Of a stretch of 64,000 nt of DNA, positions 44,443-52,524 are shown in pieces; within the stretch, counting starts at the first letter, position 1, and the number at the start of each line of letters is the position of its first letter. The position numbers and the translations under genes were made by a program. The notes under the pieces were generated by a model, which was given only the letters and a program-made list of their open reading frames with translations, searched no databases and was not told the origin of the DNA. The stretch is taken from assembly GCA_947625905.1 (NCBI GenBank), contig CANQQJ010000001.1, positions 1 through 64,000 on the forward strand, in the 5' to 3' direction. This DNA comes from an uncultured Clostridia bacterium. GTDB lineage: Bacteria > Bacillota > Clostridia > Monoglobales > Monoglobaceae.

Positions 44443-44471
44443 TTGACAAATCCCTCGTACGGGTGTAAGAT
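44443..44471 (+). promoter_or_regulatory. Promoter of the blaI-type operon
   Basis: TTGACA (44443-44448), 17 bp, TAAGAT (44466-44471), immediately followed by a long dyad operator. Confidence 0.8.
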
Positions 44472-44501
44472 AAATTCAGAGTACTTAAGTAGTCTGAATT
44501 T
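44472..44501 (+). promoter_or_regulatory. 30-bp dyad operator, probable BlaI-type repressor site
   Basis: AAATTCAGA, then TACTTAAGTA, then TCTGAATTT form a palindrome of 30 bp with only one mismatched pair (G at 44481 against G at 44492). It covers the transcription start region. The inner TACTTAAGTA resembles half-sites bound by BlaI/MecI repressors (TACA-TGTA type). The next gene encodes such a repressor, so autoregulation is likely. Confidence 0.7.
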
Positions 44502-44520
44502 GAACAGGAGGATGAATATT

Positions 44521-44907
44521 ATGAAAACCCCCGAAAAAATTCCGCAGATTTCGGCCTCTGAGCTCGAGGTCATGAATGTGCTGTGGAGAAACGGCTCAAT
44601 GACGAGCGCCGAGATCGTTGCCGAGGTGTCGAAGGTCAGCGAGTGGAAGCCCAAGACGATCCACACATTGATCAAGCGTCTGAGCGCCAAGGGCGCGATT
44701 GCGGCCGAGAAGATCAATCTTCATTCCAATATCTACACCGCGGCCGTCGGAGAGGATGAGTACAAGTATCACGAGGCGGAGTCTTTCGTTAAGCGGATGT
44801 TCGGCGGTTCGGTCAACAGGATGATGGCCGGATTTATCCAAAAGAACGACCTTACCAAAGACGACATCGAGGAGCTTAAAAACATGCTCAAATCAAACGG
44901 CGGCTAA
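44521..44907 (+). CDS. BlaI/MecI-family transcriptional repressor
   Basis: A 128-residue winged-helix repressor: ISASELEVMNVLWRNGSMTSAEIVAEV, recognition helix WKPKTIHTLIKRLSAKG, then a dimerisation tail. Family repressors are cleaved when the partner M56 protease senses its signal. ATG 44521 has AGGAGG upstream. The earlier in-frame ATG at 44512 is too close to it. It lies 12 nt before the M56 peptidase gene and behind the 30-bp dyad at 44472-44501. Confidence 0.93.
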   Translation: MKTPEKIPQISASELEVMNVLWRNGSMTSAEIVAEVSKVSEWKPKTIHTLIKRLSAKGAIAAEKINLHSNIYTAAVGEDEYKYHEAESFVKRMFGGSVNRMMAGFIQKNDLTKDDIEELKNMLKSNGG

Positions 44908-44919
44908 AAAGGAGGAGCT

Positions 44920-46569
44920 ATGGCTGTAAAACTGTTGTTCAGCTTTTGCCTGACCGCCGCGCTCTACGGCACCATACTCGGCATGATCGTGTATCTCTTG
45001 AATCTGCTGCTCAAAAAGCAGGTCCCGGCGGGTTTCAGATTCGCCCTGTGGCTGATCGCCGCGATCAGATTTATGGTTCCGCTTGCGCCCGAGACGAGGT
45101 TCAGTCTGTTCAATCTGCTGCCGCGCCGGGCCGAGAGTGTTTCGGCAGTCAAGGAAGTACCGCTTTCGGGCGGGAGCGACGTGTTTTTGATACTCGGGAT
45201 AATATGGCTGTCGGTCGCGGCTCTGCTGATCATCCGCGAGATATCAGCGTGGTCCGTGATGAGCCGCAGGATATCGCGGCTCAAGGAATACGACGACCCG
45301 ATTTTTGAAGCCGAGCTGAGCGCCTGCGCGAAAAGGCTGAGGATAAAGAAAAAGATTGTTCCGATCATGCAGAGTGAGATCGAGACCCCCGCGGTATTCG
45401 GCTGTTTTCGGCCGAAACTGCTGCTCGGCAAAGACGCCGCCGAGATGCCGCTCGAGGAGCTGCGCCACATAATTCTACACGAGTGCTGCCATGTAAAGCG
45501 GCGCGACATTTTGTCGGGATACCTGCTTTCGATCGTGCGGGCGGTGTACTGGTTCGATCCGCTTGTGTACCTGTTTGAGCATAAGGCGCGGCAGGAAATG
45601 GAAATGGCGGCCGACGCCAAAGCGATGGGCTATATGAAAAACGACGAGCGAATAGGATACGGAATGACGATCATAAACACAGCCGCAAAGTTCTCGGCAT
45701 TCGCTTCCGCGGCGGTGGGTATGTCGGGCGAAAAGCGCGGCATAAAGAGCAGGATCAAAAGCGTGGCCGCGTTCAAAAAACCCGCGGTGATATGCCGAGT
45801 TCTCTGCTCGGCTGCCGTGATCCTTGTCGGCTGCACCTGCCTGACAAACGCCAAGCTTCCCGAGTCGATACGCCCCGAGAGCAGCGAGCTGTATCAAGCG
45901 ATAGTTACCGAGCATCGGTTCAGCCCGAGCTTAAAAAACGCGCATAGCTCCGCCGACATCTCTGACGCGCGGCCCTCGGAAGATATCGGCGTTGAAAGTT
46001 CCGCTGAATCTGCACTGAATACTGCGGCAGAAGTTCCGCGGACTGACGGCGCAACCGATGGCAGCCGCCAAACCGTGAGCGATGGCGAATCGGATATGTC
46101 CGATCAAACCCCGGCTACGGTCATAATCCGAGACGCGGGGATATACTCCTCAAACGGCGCGGTGCAGACCGAGTCGGAGGCAAACGGCGGGAGCGAAACT
46201 GAAACGGTTCTGTATTCACGAGGTGACGGCGCGAATGTTTCGGTCAAGTCGAACCGACTGATGCCCGGCACGGATTACGACGACGTAAGAGCCGAGGCGG
46301 AGGCGGAGGGAAAGCTGCCCGATGAGATCGAGGTCGCCGCGGGCGAAACTCGGGCCGCCGACAAAGAGCCGACAAACGGCGAGGTCAGCGTTTACCTGAG
46401 CTCCGAAAGCTCCGACCTGGTGACTGTTGAAGTGAGCGAGGGCGGGACAGCGCTCGGAAGGCTGTTTTTAAAACCCAGGACATTTGCCTCCTACACGGTG
46501 TCGGGACTGAGCGGTATCTGCCGCCTCGAGATCACCGCCGCCGCTCCGACCAAGGCGCTGATCTACTAA
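44920..46569 (+). CDS. BlaR1-like M56 membrane metallopeptidase with non-penicillin-binding sensor domain
   Basis: A 549-residue protein. It has three N-terminal helices (about 4-30, 36-56, 85-108), a zinc protease domain with HECCH at 187-191 and a third ligand in EMEMAADAKA, a fourth helix (about 289-308) and an extracellular region of about 240 residues. In BlaR1/MecR1 that region is a class D beta-lactamase-like penicillin sensor. Here it lacks SxxK and KTG motifs, so it probably senses something else. Its last ~110 residues are homologous to the small secreted protein encoded at 46842-47258. Transcribed with the repressor gene, 12 nt away. GGAGG precedes the ATG. Confidence 0.92.
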   Translation: MAVKLLFSFCLTAALYGTILGMIVYLLNLLLKKQVPAGFRFALWLIAAIRFMVPLAPETRFSLFNLLPRRAESVSAVKEVPLSGGSDVFLILGIIWLSVAALLIIREISAWSVMSRRISRLKEYDDPIFEAELSACAKRLRIKKKIVPIMQSEIETPAVFGCFRPKLLLGKDAAEMPLEELRHIILHECCHVKRRDILSGYLLSIVRAVYWFDPLVYLFEHKARQEMEMAADAKAMGYMKNDERIGYGMTIINTAAKFSAFASAAVGMSGEKRGIKSRIKSVAAFKKPAVICRVLCSAAVILVGCTCLTNAKLPESIRPESSELYQAIVTEHRFSPSLKNAHSSADISDARPSEDIGVESSAESALNTAAEVPRTDGATDGSRQTVSDGESDMSDQTPATVIIRDAGIYSSNGAVQTESEANGGSETETVLYSRGDGANVSVKSNRLMPGTDYDDVRAEAEAEGKLPDEIEVAAGETRAADKEPTNGEVSVYLSSESSDLVTVEVSEGGTALGRLFLKPRTFASYTVSGLSGICRLEITAAAPTKALIY

Positions 46570-46841
46570 CGTAGTGATTAGTGATTAGCGAATAGAACGG
46601 GCGGCCGAGGTCGTCCGCCCCTACGGCATTTTGCGTACAGTAGTCGTAGGGGACGACGACCCCGGCGTCCCGTCGGGCGGATATTATCCGCCCGCTTGCC
46701 TCCCCTGCGATAGTGGGGAGGGGGACCGCGATAGCGGTGGAAGGGGCGTTGATATTTGCTTACCTCGTAGGGGCGGATATTATCCGCCCGCTCCAATGCT
46801 TTTTTACAAAACCCATATCACAAAACGAAAGGATGATTATT
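46570..46841. repeat. REP-like repeat block upstream of the small secreted protein gene
   Basis: Heptad array (46570-46594), REP-B hairpin (46598-46625), REP-A hairpin (46645-46672), the GGGCGGATATTATCCGCCC palindrome twice (about 46675-46694 and 46772-46792), and a GC stretch with GATAGTGGGGAGGGG and GATAGCGGTGGAAGGGG. From 46598 it is nearly identical to the block upstream of the next secreted-protein gene. Confidence 0.88.
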
Positions 46842-46921
46842 ATGAAAAACAAATTAAAACAAACGATCGCGGCGATCGCCGCGGCGGCGGTGCTGGCGGC
46901 AATGCCCGCGGCTTACGCCGA
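46598..46921 (+). repeat. Long direct repeat, copy 1
   Basis: 324 bp repeated at 47407-47730 (offset 809) with three differences, at 46816, 46890 and 46901. The unit covers intergenic palindromes, the Shine-Dalgarno and the complete signal-peptide coding region of the following gene. Identity ends at the signal peptidase site. Confidence 0.95.
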
Positions 46922-47258
46922 CGGCGCCGGAATTTCGGCAAACCGCCTGAGACCCGGCACAAATTGGGTTTATATGACCAATGCGCATCCCGAGGCGCAA
47001 ACCGCTGCATTGACAAACGGCGAGACCTCGCTTGGCAAAACAGCCGACGAAAACGGAAATATTTCGCTGTATTTCACGTCGGACACATCCGATATGATAA
47101 AGATCGGGATATGCCCCGCGGCCACGCGCGAGAGTATCGGAACGATATACGCCAAGCCCAGGACGTTCACCGAATACTCGATCCACGGCCTGACCCCCGG
47201 CGAGAGCTATCTGATCACGCTCACCTCTACCTCAAACGGCAAGGCGCTGTGCTACTAA
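46842..47258 (+). CDS. Small secreted protein homologous to the M56 sensor domain
   Basis: A 138-residue protein: signal peptide 1-26 (ends AYA), mature domain of about 112 residues. The mature part aligns with the C-terminal ~110 residues of the M56 peptidase encoded upstream: DGAGISANRLRPGTNW against DGANVSVKSNRLMPGTDY, YAKPRTFTEYSIHGL against LKPRTFASYTVSGL, and both end in KALxY. No known family is recognised. It may be a soluble decoy, ligand or partner of the membrane sensor (inference). ATG 46842 follows AAAGGA. The 5' end lies in the 324-bp direct repeat. Confidence 0.82.
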   Translation: MKNKLKQTIAAIAAAAVLAAMPAAYADGAGISANRLRPGTNWVYMTNAHPEAQTAALTNGETSLGKTADENGNISLYFTSDTSDMIKIGICPAATRESIGTIYAKPRTFTEYSIHGLTPGESYLITLTSTSNGKALCY

Positions 47259-47650
47259 CGTAGGGACTAGTGATTAGCGAATAGTGAATACGCGGAAACA
47301 GTATGGCGTAAAACTTTCGCATATTCCCGCGCTCTAAGTCAGGCTCGCCCCTTGGGGAGAGCTGGCGCCGAAGGCGACTGAGAGGGGTTTGTGTTCCGAA
47401 CTAAATCGGGCGGCCGAGGTCGTCCGCCCCTACGGCATTTTGCGTACAGTAGTCGTAGGGGACGACGACCCCGGCGTCCCGTCGGGCGGATATTATCCGC
47501 CCGCTTGCCTCCCCTGCGATAGTGGGGAGGGGGACCGCGATAGCGGTGGAAGGGGCGTTGATATTTGCTTACCTCGTAGGGGCGGATATTATCCGCCCGC
47601 TCCAATGCTTTTTTACAAAACCCAAATCACAAAACGAAAGGATGATTATT
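47259..47650. repeat. REP-like repeat block between the two secreted-protein genes
   Basis: Heptad array (about 47259-47285), a CGCGGAAA...CCCGCG hairpin (about 47291-47332), a CGCCCCTTGGGG module (about 47345-47390), then the second copy of the long direct repeat with its REP-B (47407-47434) and REP-A (47454-47481) hairpins. No gene is seen. Confidence 0.88.
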
Positions 47651-47730
47651 ATGAAAAACAAATTAAAACAAACGATCGCGGCGATCGCCGCGGCGGCGAT
47701 GCTGGCGGCGATGCCCGCGGCTTACGCCGA
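47407..47730 (+). repeat. Long direct repeat, copy 2
   Basis: Second copy of the 324-bp unit, with 321 identities to 46598-46921. It ends at the signal-peptide cleavage region of the WG-repeat protein. Confidence 0.95.
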
Positions 47731-49795
47731 AGATCCCGCCGCCGACGTATCGGCGCTGCCGAATCTGACCGATGTCGTTCGGCGCGGCGATAACACCTAT
47801 ATCAATTACAAGCCCTATTTGGCGGAAAACGGCAAGTACGGCGTTAAATACGGAACCGATGTCGCGGTCGAGCCGATATGGGACGACGTGAACTTCGGAA
47901 GGAACTACTTCGGGGGCCGAAGCGTAAACTCGTTCTCGGCAAGCGAGATCGAGCTCACACACAAATATAACTCGGTCAGCTTCCGCGAGACCACGTCGTT
48001 TGACAGATTCATGTATATTTTGGGCGAGGACGACGCCGAGAAGGTCGAAGCCTTCGCGGAAAAGCCGATCGTCGCGGTCAAGAAAGACGGCAAGTGGGGC
48101 TGCCTGGATATTTCAAGCGGCAGTCTGATCATGCCCTGCGAGTACAAAGAGGTCGTGATCGACTATGACAAGATACGCTTTATGACAGACGATGACAAAA
48201 TAGGATTCGCTGACCTATCCGGAAACGAGATAGTAAAGCCCATATACGACTACGCCCAGAGCTGCGCGGTGGGAGATTATATCGTCGTCGGCCGCGACTA
48301 CGGCTACACGTTGATCGACAAAACGGGCCGAGAGATAATGCCCCTCTCGGAGTACGAGCCCTCAAGCATTGACGGAAAGTATTTTTCCGTGACCCGCGAC
48401 GACGGGTATATCGAGATATATTCCGATAGCGGCGAAAAGCTGTTCGAAAAAGAGGCGTCCGATATCTCGGACTACGCCGACGGCTTGTTTGTGTTCAGCA
48501 GCGACACCGTCAAAGAAAACGGCGAGATCGAGCAGTCGTTCGAGATCTGCGACGACAGCGGACGCACGGTACTGAGCGACGGCGGTAAATACATGGACCC
48601 TATCTTAATGAAGGCCTACGATACGTACTATTTTTACGGTTCGGATTTTCCGATGAGATATTCAAAGGATCTGCCCACGCTTATTCGAGTGATAGATCGG
48701 CAGCGCGACGAAAACGGAATTGCGCGCGCTTACTATTTCGGTGCGGACGGAAACCTCGTTTTGGGCGGTTATGACGCGCAGGGCGGCTTCGGCCCCGGCG
48801 ACAGCCTGATAAAGATCACCCAAAACGGCAAGATCGGTTTTGCCGACCGCCGCGGAAATATCGTGTATGAGCCTCAGTTTGACTACGCCGTGTATCCGAT
48901 AGGCCAAAAGGACTGCAAGACCTGCTTCCTGCTTGACGACGGATCCATGAAGGAGATTGGTGGTTTTAAAGGCGACGTTTACCCGAACATCATCAAGGTC
49001 GGAGAAAACCTTTACTACACGGTAGGCGGCGTAAGCTGCAGCGATATGGATTATTGCGTCGGCCTGATGAGCGAGAGCGGCGACTGGCTGCTGCCCCCGA
49101 TATTCGATGATATTCGGCTTGAGTCAGACGGCGTTCTGAGGCTTATCACGGGCGGAAGCGAACCGCAGTACTATTCCGCGAAGCTTGCCGACGATCCGCA
49201 GCCGATAGATATTTCCCCGTACGTCGGCGAGCCGGAGCTCGACGATTTTGCGCAGTGGTTCGTTGATAATAATTACGTCACGGGCAAAACTCCCGAGGAA
49301 CTGAGGACGAACGAGCCCACCACCCGCGCCGAGTTTTTGGCGCTGCTTTCAAGGATAGACGGTTGGCAGATAGACGACGGCGCCCCCGCAGCCTTCCCCG
49401 ACACCGAGGGACATTGGGCCAACGGCGTCATATATGAGGCAAAAAACCGCGGTCTGATAAGCGGGAACGACAGCGGGAACTTTGACCCCGACGGGGTCAT
49501 AGATTACAGTGAGGAATATGAGATCCTGCTTAAAGCGATCAATTTCCCCGGAACTGAAGACCGTTACAGATACGGCGATGACGCTTTCGGCGGATACGGA
49601 TATGTAAACGAAAGCCACAGCGCCTGCGAGCCGGTCCCGCGCCGCGTGACATTCGCGGTCCTCAAATGCTATAACGACGAGGGCAGATATTATCAATATG
49701 ACCCGGAAGCCTTCAGCGGCGCCGACGTTATTTCCTTTAGCGACGGCGACACAGTCTCCACCACCTTCGGCACCGATGCCTACTTCTTCAATTGA
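47651..49795 (+). CDS. Secreted WG-repeat protein with C-terminal SLH domain
   Basis: A 714-residue protein with a signal peptide (1-26) nearly identical to that of the preceding gene. Then come WG-type beta repeats: KDGKWGCLDISSG, DDKIGFADLSG, DYGYTLIDKTG, NGKIGFADRRGN and a last one near LMSESGDWLLPP. An S-layer-homology motif lies near the C-terminus (about 570-625), with TTRAEFLALLSRIDGWQ and FPDTEGHWANGVIYEAKNRGL. SLH motifs anchor proteins to secondary wall polymers. Function otherwise unknown. Location suggests it belongs to the BlaI/M56-controlled set, but a promoter of its own could not be excluded. Confidence 0.87.
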   Translation: MKNKLKQTIAAIAAAAMLAAMPAAYAEDPAADVSALPNLTDVVRRGDNTYINYKPYLAENGKYGVKYGTDVAVEPIWDDVNFGRNYFGGRSVNSFSASEIELTHKYNSVSFRETTSFDRFMYILGEDDAEKVEAFAEKPIVAVKKDGKWGCLDISSGSLIMPCEYKEVVIDYDKIRFMTDDDKIGFADLSGNEIVKPIYDYAQSCAVGDYIVVGRDYGYTLIDKTGREIMPLSEYEPSSIDGKYFSVTRDDGYIEIYSDSGEKLFEKEASDISDYADGLFVFSSDTVKENGEIEQSFEICDDSGRTVLSDGGKYMDPILMKAYDTYYFYGSDFPMRYSKDLPTLIRVIDRQRDENGIARAYYFGADGNLVLGGYDAQGGFGPGDSLIKITQNGKIGFADRRGNIVYEPQFDYAVYPIGQKDCKTCFLLDDGSMKEIGGFKGDVYPNIIKVGENLYYTVGGVSCSDMDYCVGLMSESGDWLLPPIFDDIRLESDGVLRLITGGSEPQYYSAKLADDPQPIDISPYVGEPELDDFAQWFVDNNYVTGKTPEELRTNEPTTRAEFLALLSRIDGWQIDDGAPAAFPDTEGHWANGVIYEAKNRGLISGNDSGNFDPDGVIDYSEEYEILLKAINFPGTEDRYRYGDDAFGGYGYVNESHSACEPVPRRVTFAVLKCYNDEGRYYQYDPEAFSGADVISFSDGDTVSTTFGTDAYFFN

Positions 49796-49945
49796 TGTCA
49801 TAACAAAAACTTGCCTTCCCCTTGAGGGGGAAGGTGGGTTTTTGCCCGAACGGGCAAAAAGTCGGATGAGGTGGCAACGTAGGGACTGGGAAATAGGTAC
49901 TAGAGACTAGGACGGGCGGATATTATCCGCCCGAGCTAATTAAAT
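49796..49945. repeat. Repeat block with hairpins after the WG-repeat gene
   Basis: CCTTCCCC/GGGGGAAGG and TTTTTGCCCG/CGGGCAAAAA hairpins (about 49813-49864), a heptad-type array (about 49878-49912) and the GGGCGGATATTATCCGCCC palindrome (about 49914-49933). The first hairpins could also end transcription of the WG-repeat gene. Confidence 0.8.
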
Positions 49946-49974
49946 CACCGTGTTGTATCGCTATATTTGTGTCA

Positions 49975-50126
49975 TATAAAAAAACCGCCTTGATTTCTCA
50001 AAGCGGTTTAAAATCGTTATTCGGCAGGCGTAGCCGTCTCCTGCATCTCTCGGGGCATTCGCCCTTGTCGTACCGTCGGCGTGTGGTCGCTACGAAATTT
50101 ACCACCTCGAATAACTAATTTATTAT
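49975..50126 (-). ncRNA. Candidate independent structured ncRNA
   Basis: On the minus strand a consensus promoter (50133-50161) and a strong terminator (12-bp stem 49982-49993/49998-50009, GAAA loop, U-run) define a transcript of about 150 nt without an evident reading frame. Inside, GUUAUUCG/CGAAUAAC closes the structure (50108-50115 with 50016-50023). CGUAGC/GCUACG (50089-50094 with 50029-50034) and GGGC/GCCC and GCAGG/CCUGC hairpins fill it, and some of these pairings exclude each other. It lacks the SRP-RNA GGAA-bulge motif, tmRNA ends and RNase P motifs. I do not recognise the family. Confidence 0.6.
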
Positions 50127-50132
50127 ATTCAT

Positions 50133-50161
50133 ATTGTATCATTTTTATTTGATTTTGTCAA
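50133..50161 (-). promoter_or_regulatory. Promoter of the candidate ncRNA
   Basis: Minus strand: TTGACA (50156-50161), 17 bp, TACAAT (50133-50138). The -35 overlaps the 3' end of the PBECR-like gene. Confidence 0.75.
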
Positions 50162-50537
50162 GCTTTTCATATATCGGCTTATTATTTCTGAGTCTTTGCT
50201 CGAAACGTTTTCGCCCTTCTATCATTGCGGTTATAATTGAATTTTTAAAATTTGGATCGTCGTTTTCTGTCACTAAACGAACTACTAAATTTACGCTTGA
50301 ACCGTCTTGTATAATTCTTTTTGCCGCAAGTGCTGTATTTTCCATTTTATCTCTGAATATATAATCGGGGTTTTTAACAACTTCTGCAAAAACAGATTTA
50401 TATTCTTCATAAAAATCTTTTCCGCGACGTTGTATGATATGATTAATTCGCTCATCGGTAATAATAACATCATCTGTAATTATGTTTTCTGCAATAGCTT
50501 TATAAAGATTTCTATCCAGTTTTCCGACAAAATTCAC
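50145..50537 (-). CDS. PBECR-type (colicin/barnase-like) nuclease domain protein
   Basis: A 130-residue protein resembling the phage Barnase-EndoU-ColicinE5/D-RelE-like nuclease domains (PBECR2/3 type): IITDERINHIIQRRGKDFY, VKNPDYIFRDKMENTALAAKRI and NSIITAMIEGRKRFEQRLRNN. Such domains act as RNase toxins or phage-associated effectors. No antitoxin gene is adjacent. A structured RNA is encoded immediately downstream. The gene is AT-rich against its surroundings, suggesting transfer. GTG 50537 is the likely start. The family call rests on motif memory and is moderate. Confidence 0.65.
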   Translation of the reverse strand: MNFVGKLDRNLYKAIAENIITDDVIITDERINHIIQRRGKDFYEEYKSVFAEVVKNPDYIFRDKMENTALAAKRIIQDGSSVNLVVRLVTENDDPNFKNSIITAMIEGRKRFEQRLRNNKPIYEKLDKIK

Positions 50538-50623
50538 ATCATTTCCCGCCGTTTCAACTTTTTTCTTTAATTATACCACCTTTCGCTGTTTTGTCAATAT
50601 TATTGAGAGAAGAACAGCCTTGT

Positions 50624-51016
50624 TTATTTCAAATAATCAATATGCCGCCTATAGCGGCGGGGGATCTCTATCGGCACATCATAACCGACGGCTTTTAAAA
50701 ACTCGGTGATAACATTAACGCCGTCTGCGAAGAAACGGGTAATGCGCCGCTCTTTGTCGGAAATGTTTTTGTAATCCGGCGGGCACACGAATGTCCAGTC
50801 GCAGCCCTCGTTGTCAAAAATTATTCTGAAAAATTTGTCGATGTCGTGTCTGTCCATGGCGTTCGCCAGAAGTATATGGTGTTCGCCGCCTTCGTCAAGC
50901 AGCGACACCGCCGCGCGTGAGCCGTCATGGGCGATCACCGCCATCAGCGGCTCGCTGTCGTGATTTATAAACTCGCGTTTTTCCGTGTCGGTGCCGTAGA
51001 ATTTTATAATATCCAT
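50624..51016 (-). CDS. Hypothetical protein
   Basis: A 130-residue, soluble, acidic protein, start MDIIKFYGTDTEKREF, with no recognised motif. AAGGGG precedes ATG 51016 at normal spacing. It lies downstream of spoIIR on the same strand, with 58 nt between them, but nothing in it points to sporulation. Codon use and Shine-Dalgarno support a real gene. Confidence 0.6.
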   Translation of the reverse strand: MDIIKFYGTDTEKREFINHDSEPLMAVIAHDGSRAAVSLLDEGGEHHILLANAMDRHDIDKFFRIIFDNEGCDWTFVCPPDYKNISDKERRITRFFADGVNVITEFLKAVGYDVPIEIPRRYRRHIDYLK

Positions 51017-51074
51017 AATAAATTCCCCTTTTATGACAATATTATAAACCGGGCGCGGAATTATGTCAACAAAA

Positions 51075-51692
51075 CTATTTTCCGAGAAGCTCGGCTATTT
51101 TGAATTTGATTTTTATTTCGGGCGAATCGCCTGTTATAAGCTCGTATTCCGAGTCTGTGAGGCTGTCGCGCAGCCTTTCGTCGGCCTCCTCGGCGGTCAC
51201 GCCGTCCACAAAGCAAAGCGGCGGATACATGACGCACCACCAGTTGGCGCCCGCCGCGCTGCCTATCCCGACGTTCAGCGCCGAATACTCGCCCCGCGGC
51301 AGGGACACAGCGTCGAACGGCCGCTCATAGCGCTTCGTGGGAAACGCGCGCCGCTCAACTTCGCAGCTCACGTCATAGTCATAGCCCTCGCTCCGAATAA
51401 CGTCACGCGCCACATATTTTATAAAGCCGAGATTGTTGCTTGCCGCGCGTTCGGATTCCTCAAGGGTGCGGCAGTTGCGGAACAAAAATCCGCAGCGCTC
51501 GATTATCTCGTCCCTGACCTTGAGCTTCAGCGCCTGATCCGCCTCCGAGTCGCTGTTCGCCACGATGTGCAGCCTCAGCACGCTTGACTGTATGTCCTCG
51601 GTCTCTTGGTCGACAAAGCTCAGGTATATCACCGCGGCGAGCGCCGCCGCGAGAATTACGCCTATGAGCCGCATATAATTGATCTTCGGCAT
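51075..51692 (-). CDS. spoIIR: Stage II sporulation protein R
   Basis: A forespore-secreted signal that activates SpoIIGA in the mother-cell membrane so that pro-sigma-E is processed. The 205-residue protein has an N-terminal signal anchor (about 7-26), VLRLHIVANSDSEADQALKLKVRDEI, and the diagnostic NWWCVMYPPLCFVD. In this window it complements the spoIIGA-sigE frame at 38549-40114, about 11 kb away. A GGAGG-like site precedes ATG 51692. Confidence 0.95.
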   Translation of the reverse strand: MPKINYMRLIGVILAAALAAVIYLSFVDQETEDIQSSVLRLHIVANSDSEADQALKLKVRDEIIERCGFLFRNCRTLEESERAASNNLGFIKYVARDVIRSEGYDYDVSCEVERRAFPTKRYERPFDAVSLPRGEYSALNVGIGSAAGANWWCVMYPPLCFVDGVTAEEADERLRDSLTDSEYELITGDSPEIKIKFKIAELLGK

Positions 51693-51762
51693 ATTTTACC
51701 TCCAAATTATGAATTTATTAAGAAGTATTGACCGAAGATTCGAATTTATACACGCGCGGAGC

Positions 51763-52524
51763 TTATTCGATAACAAGCTCCACCGGGCAGTGGTCGGAGC
51801 CGAATATTTCTTGATGAATGGCGGCCGATCTCAGGCGGCCTTTTAATTTATCCGACGCGATGAAGTAGTCGATGCGCCATCCGGCGTTCTTTTCCCTGGC
51901 GCGGAAGCGATACGACCACCAGGAATACTCGCCCTCGGCGTCGGGATAAAAATGCCTGTAGGTGTCGATATAGCCCATGCCTAAAAGGTTCGTCATCTCG
52001 GCGCGCTCCTCGTCGGTAAAGCCCGCGTTCCTGCGGTTGGTTTTCGGGTTTTTGAGGTCGATCTCATTATGCGCCACATTGAGGTCTCCGCAAATTATTA
52101 CGGGCTTTTTTTGCTCAATGCCCGCGATGTATCCTCGCAGCGCCTTTTCCCACTCAATACGATAGTCCAGCCGCCTGAGCTCGTTTTGCGAGTTGGGCGT
52201 GTAGCAGGTGATAAGGTAATAGTCCTCAAACTCGGCGGTGATCAGCCTGCCCTCGGTGTCGTGCTCGGGAATGCCCATGCCGTACGCCACGGATATCGGC
52301 TCGTCTTTGGTGAACATGGCGACGCCGGAATAACCCTTTTTCTCGGCACAGTTCCAAAAGTCGTGATATCCGGCGAGCATTTCCGAAAGGTCGATCTGGC
52401 CTTTTTGCAGCTTGGTTTCCTGGATGCAGAAAACGTCCGCGTCGGCCTCTTTGAAGTATTCGCAGAACCCTTTTTGAACGCAGGCCCGCAGGCCGTTCAC
52501 GTTCCATGATATAAATTTTTTCAT
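51763..52524 (-). CDS. xth: Exodeoxyribonuclease III / AP endonuclease
   Basis: A base-excision-repair enzyme cutting at abasic sites. The 253-residue protein has the EEP-family motifs [16 protein letters not shown] (metal Glu), [42 protein letters not shown] and the C-terminal [11 protein letters not shown] (Asp-His pair). Length and order are standard for the ExoA/Xth type. ATG 52524 follows GGAAA. It is read from the repeat-rich gap that separates it from tatD. Confidence 0.95.
   Translation of the reverse strand: MKKFISWNVNGLRACVQKGFCEYFKEADADVFCIQETKLQKGQIDLSEMLAGYHDFWNCAEKKGYSGVAMFTKDEPISVAYGMGIPEHDTEGRLITAEFEDYYLITCYTPNSQNELRRLDYRIEWEKALRGYIAGIEQKKPVIICGDLNVAHNEIDLKNPKTNRRNAGFTDEERAEMTNLLGMGYIDTYRHFYPDAEGEYSWWSYRFRAREKNAGWRIDYFIASDKLKGRLRSAAIHQEIFGSDHCPVELVIE

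Noticed and set aside
44920-46569. Beta-lactam resistance locus (BlaR1/BlaI with beta-lactamase)
   Set aside because: The ectodomain lacks penicillin-binding SxxK and KTG motifs, and no beta-lactamase or PBP gene is present.
49975-50126. Small SRP RNA (4.5S)
   Set aside because: The conserved GGAA tetraloop with asymmetric bulge is absent.
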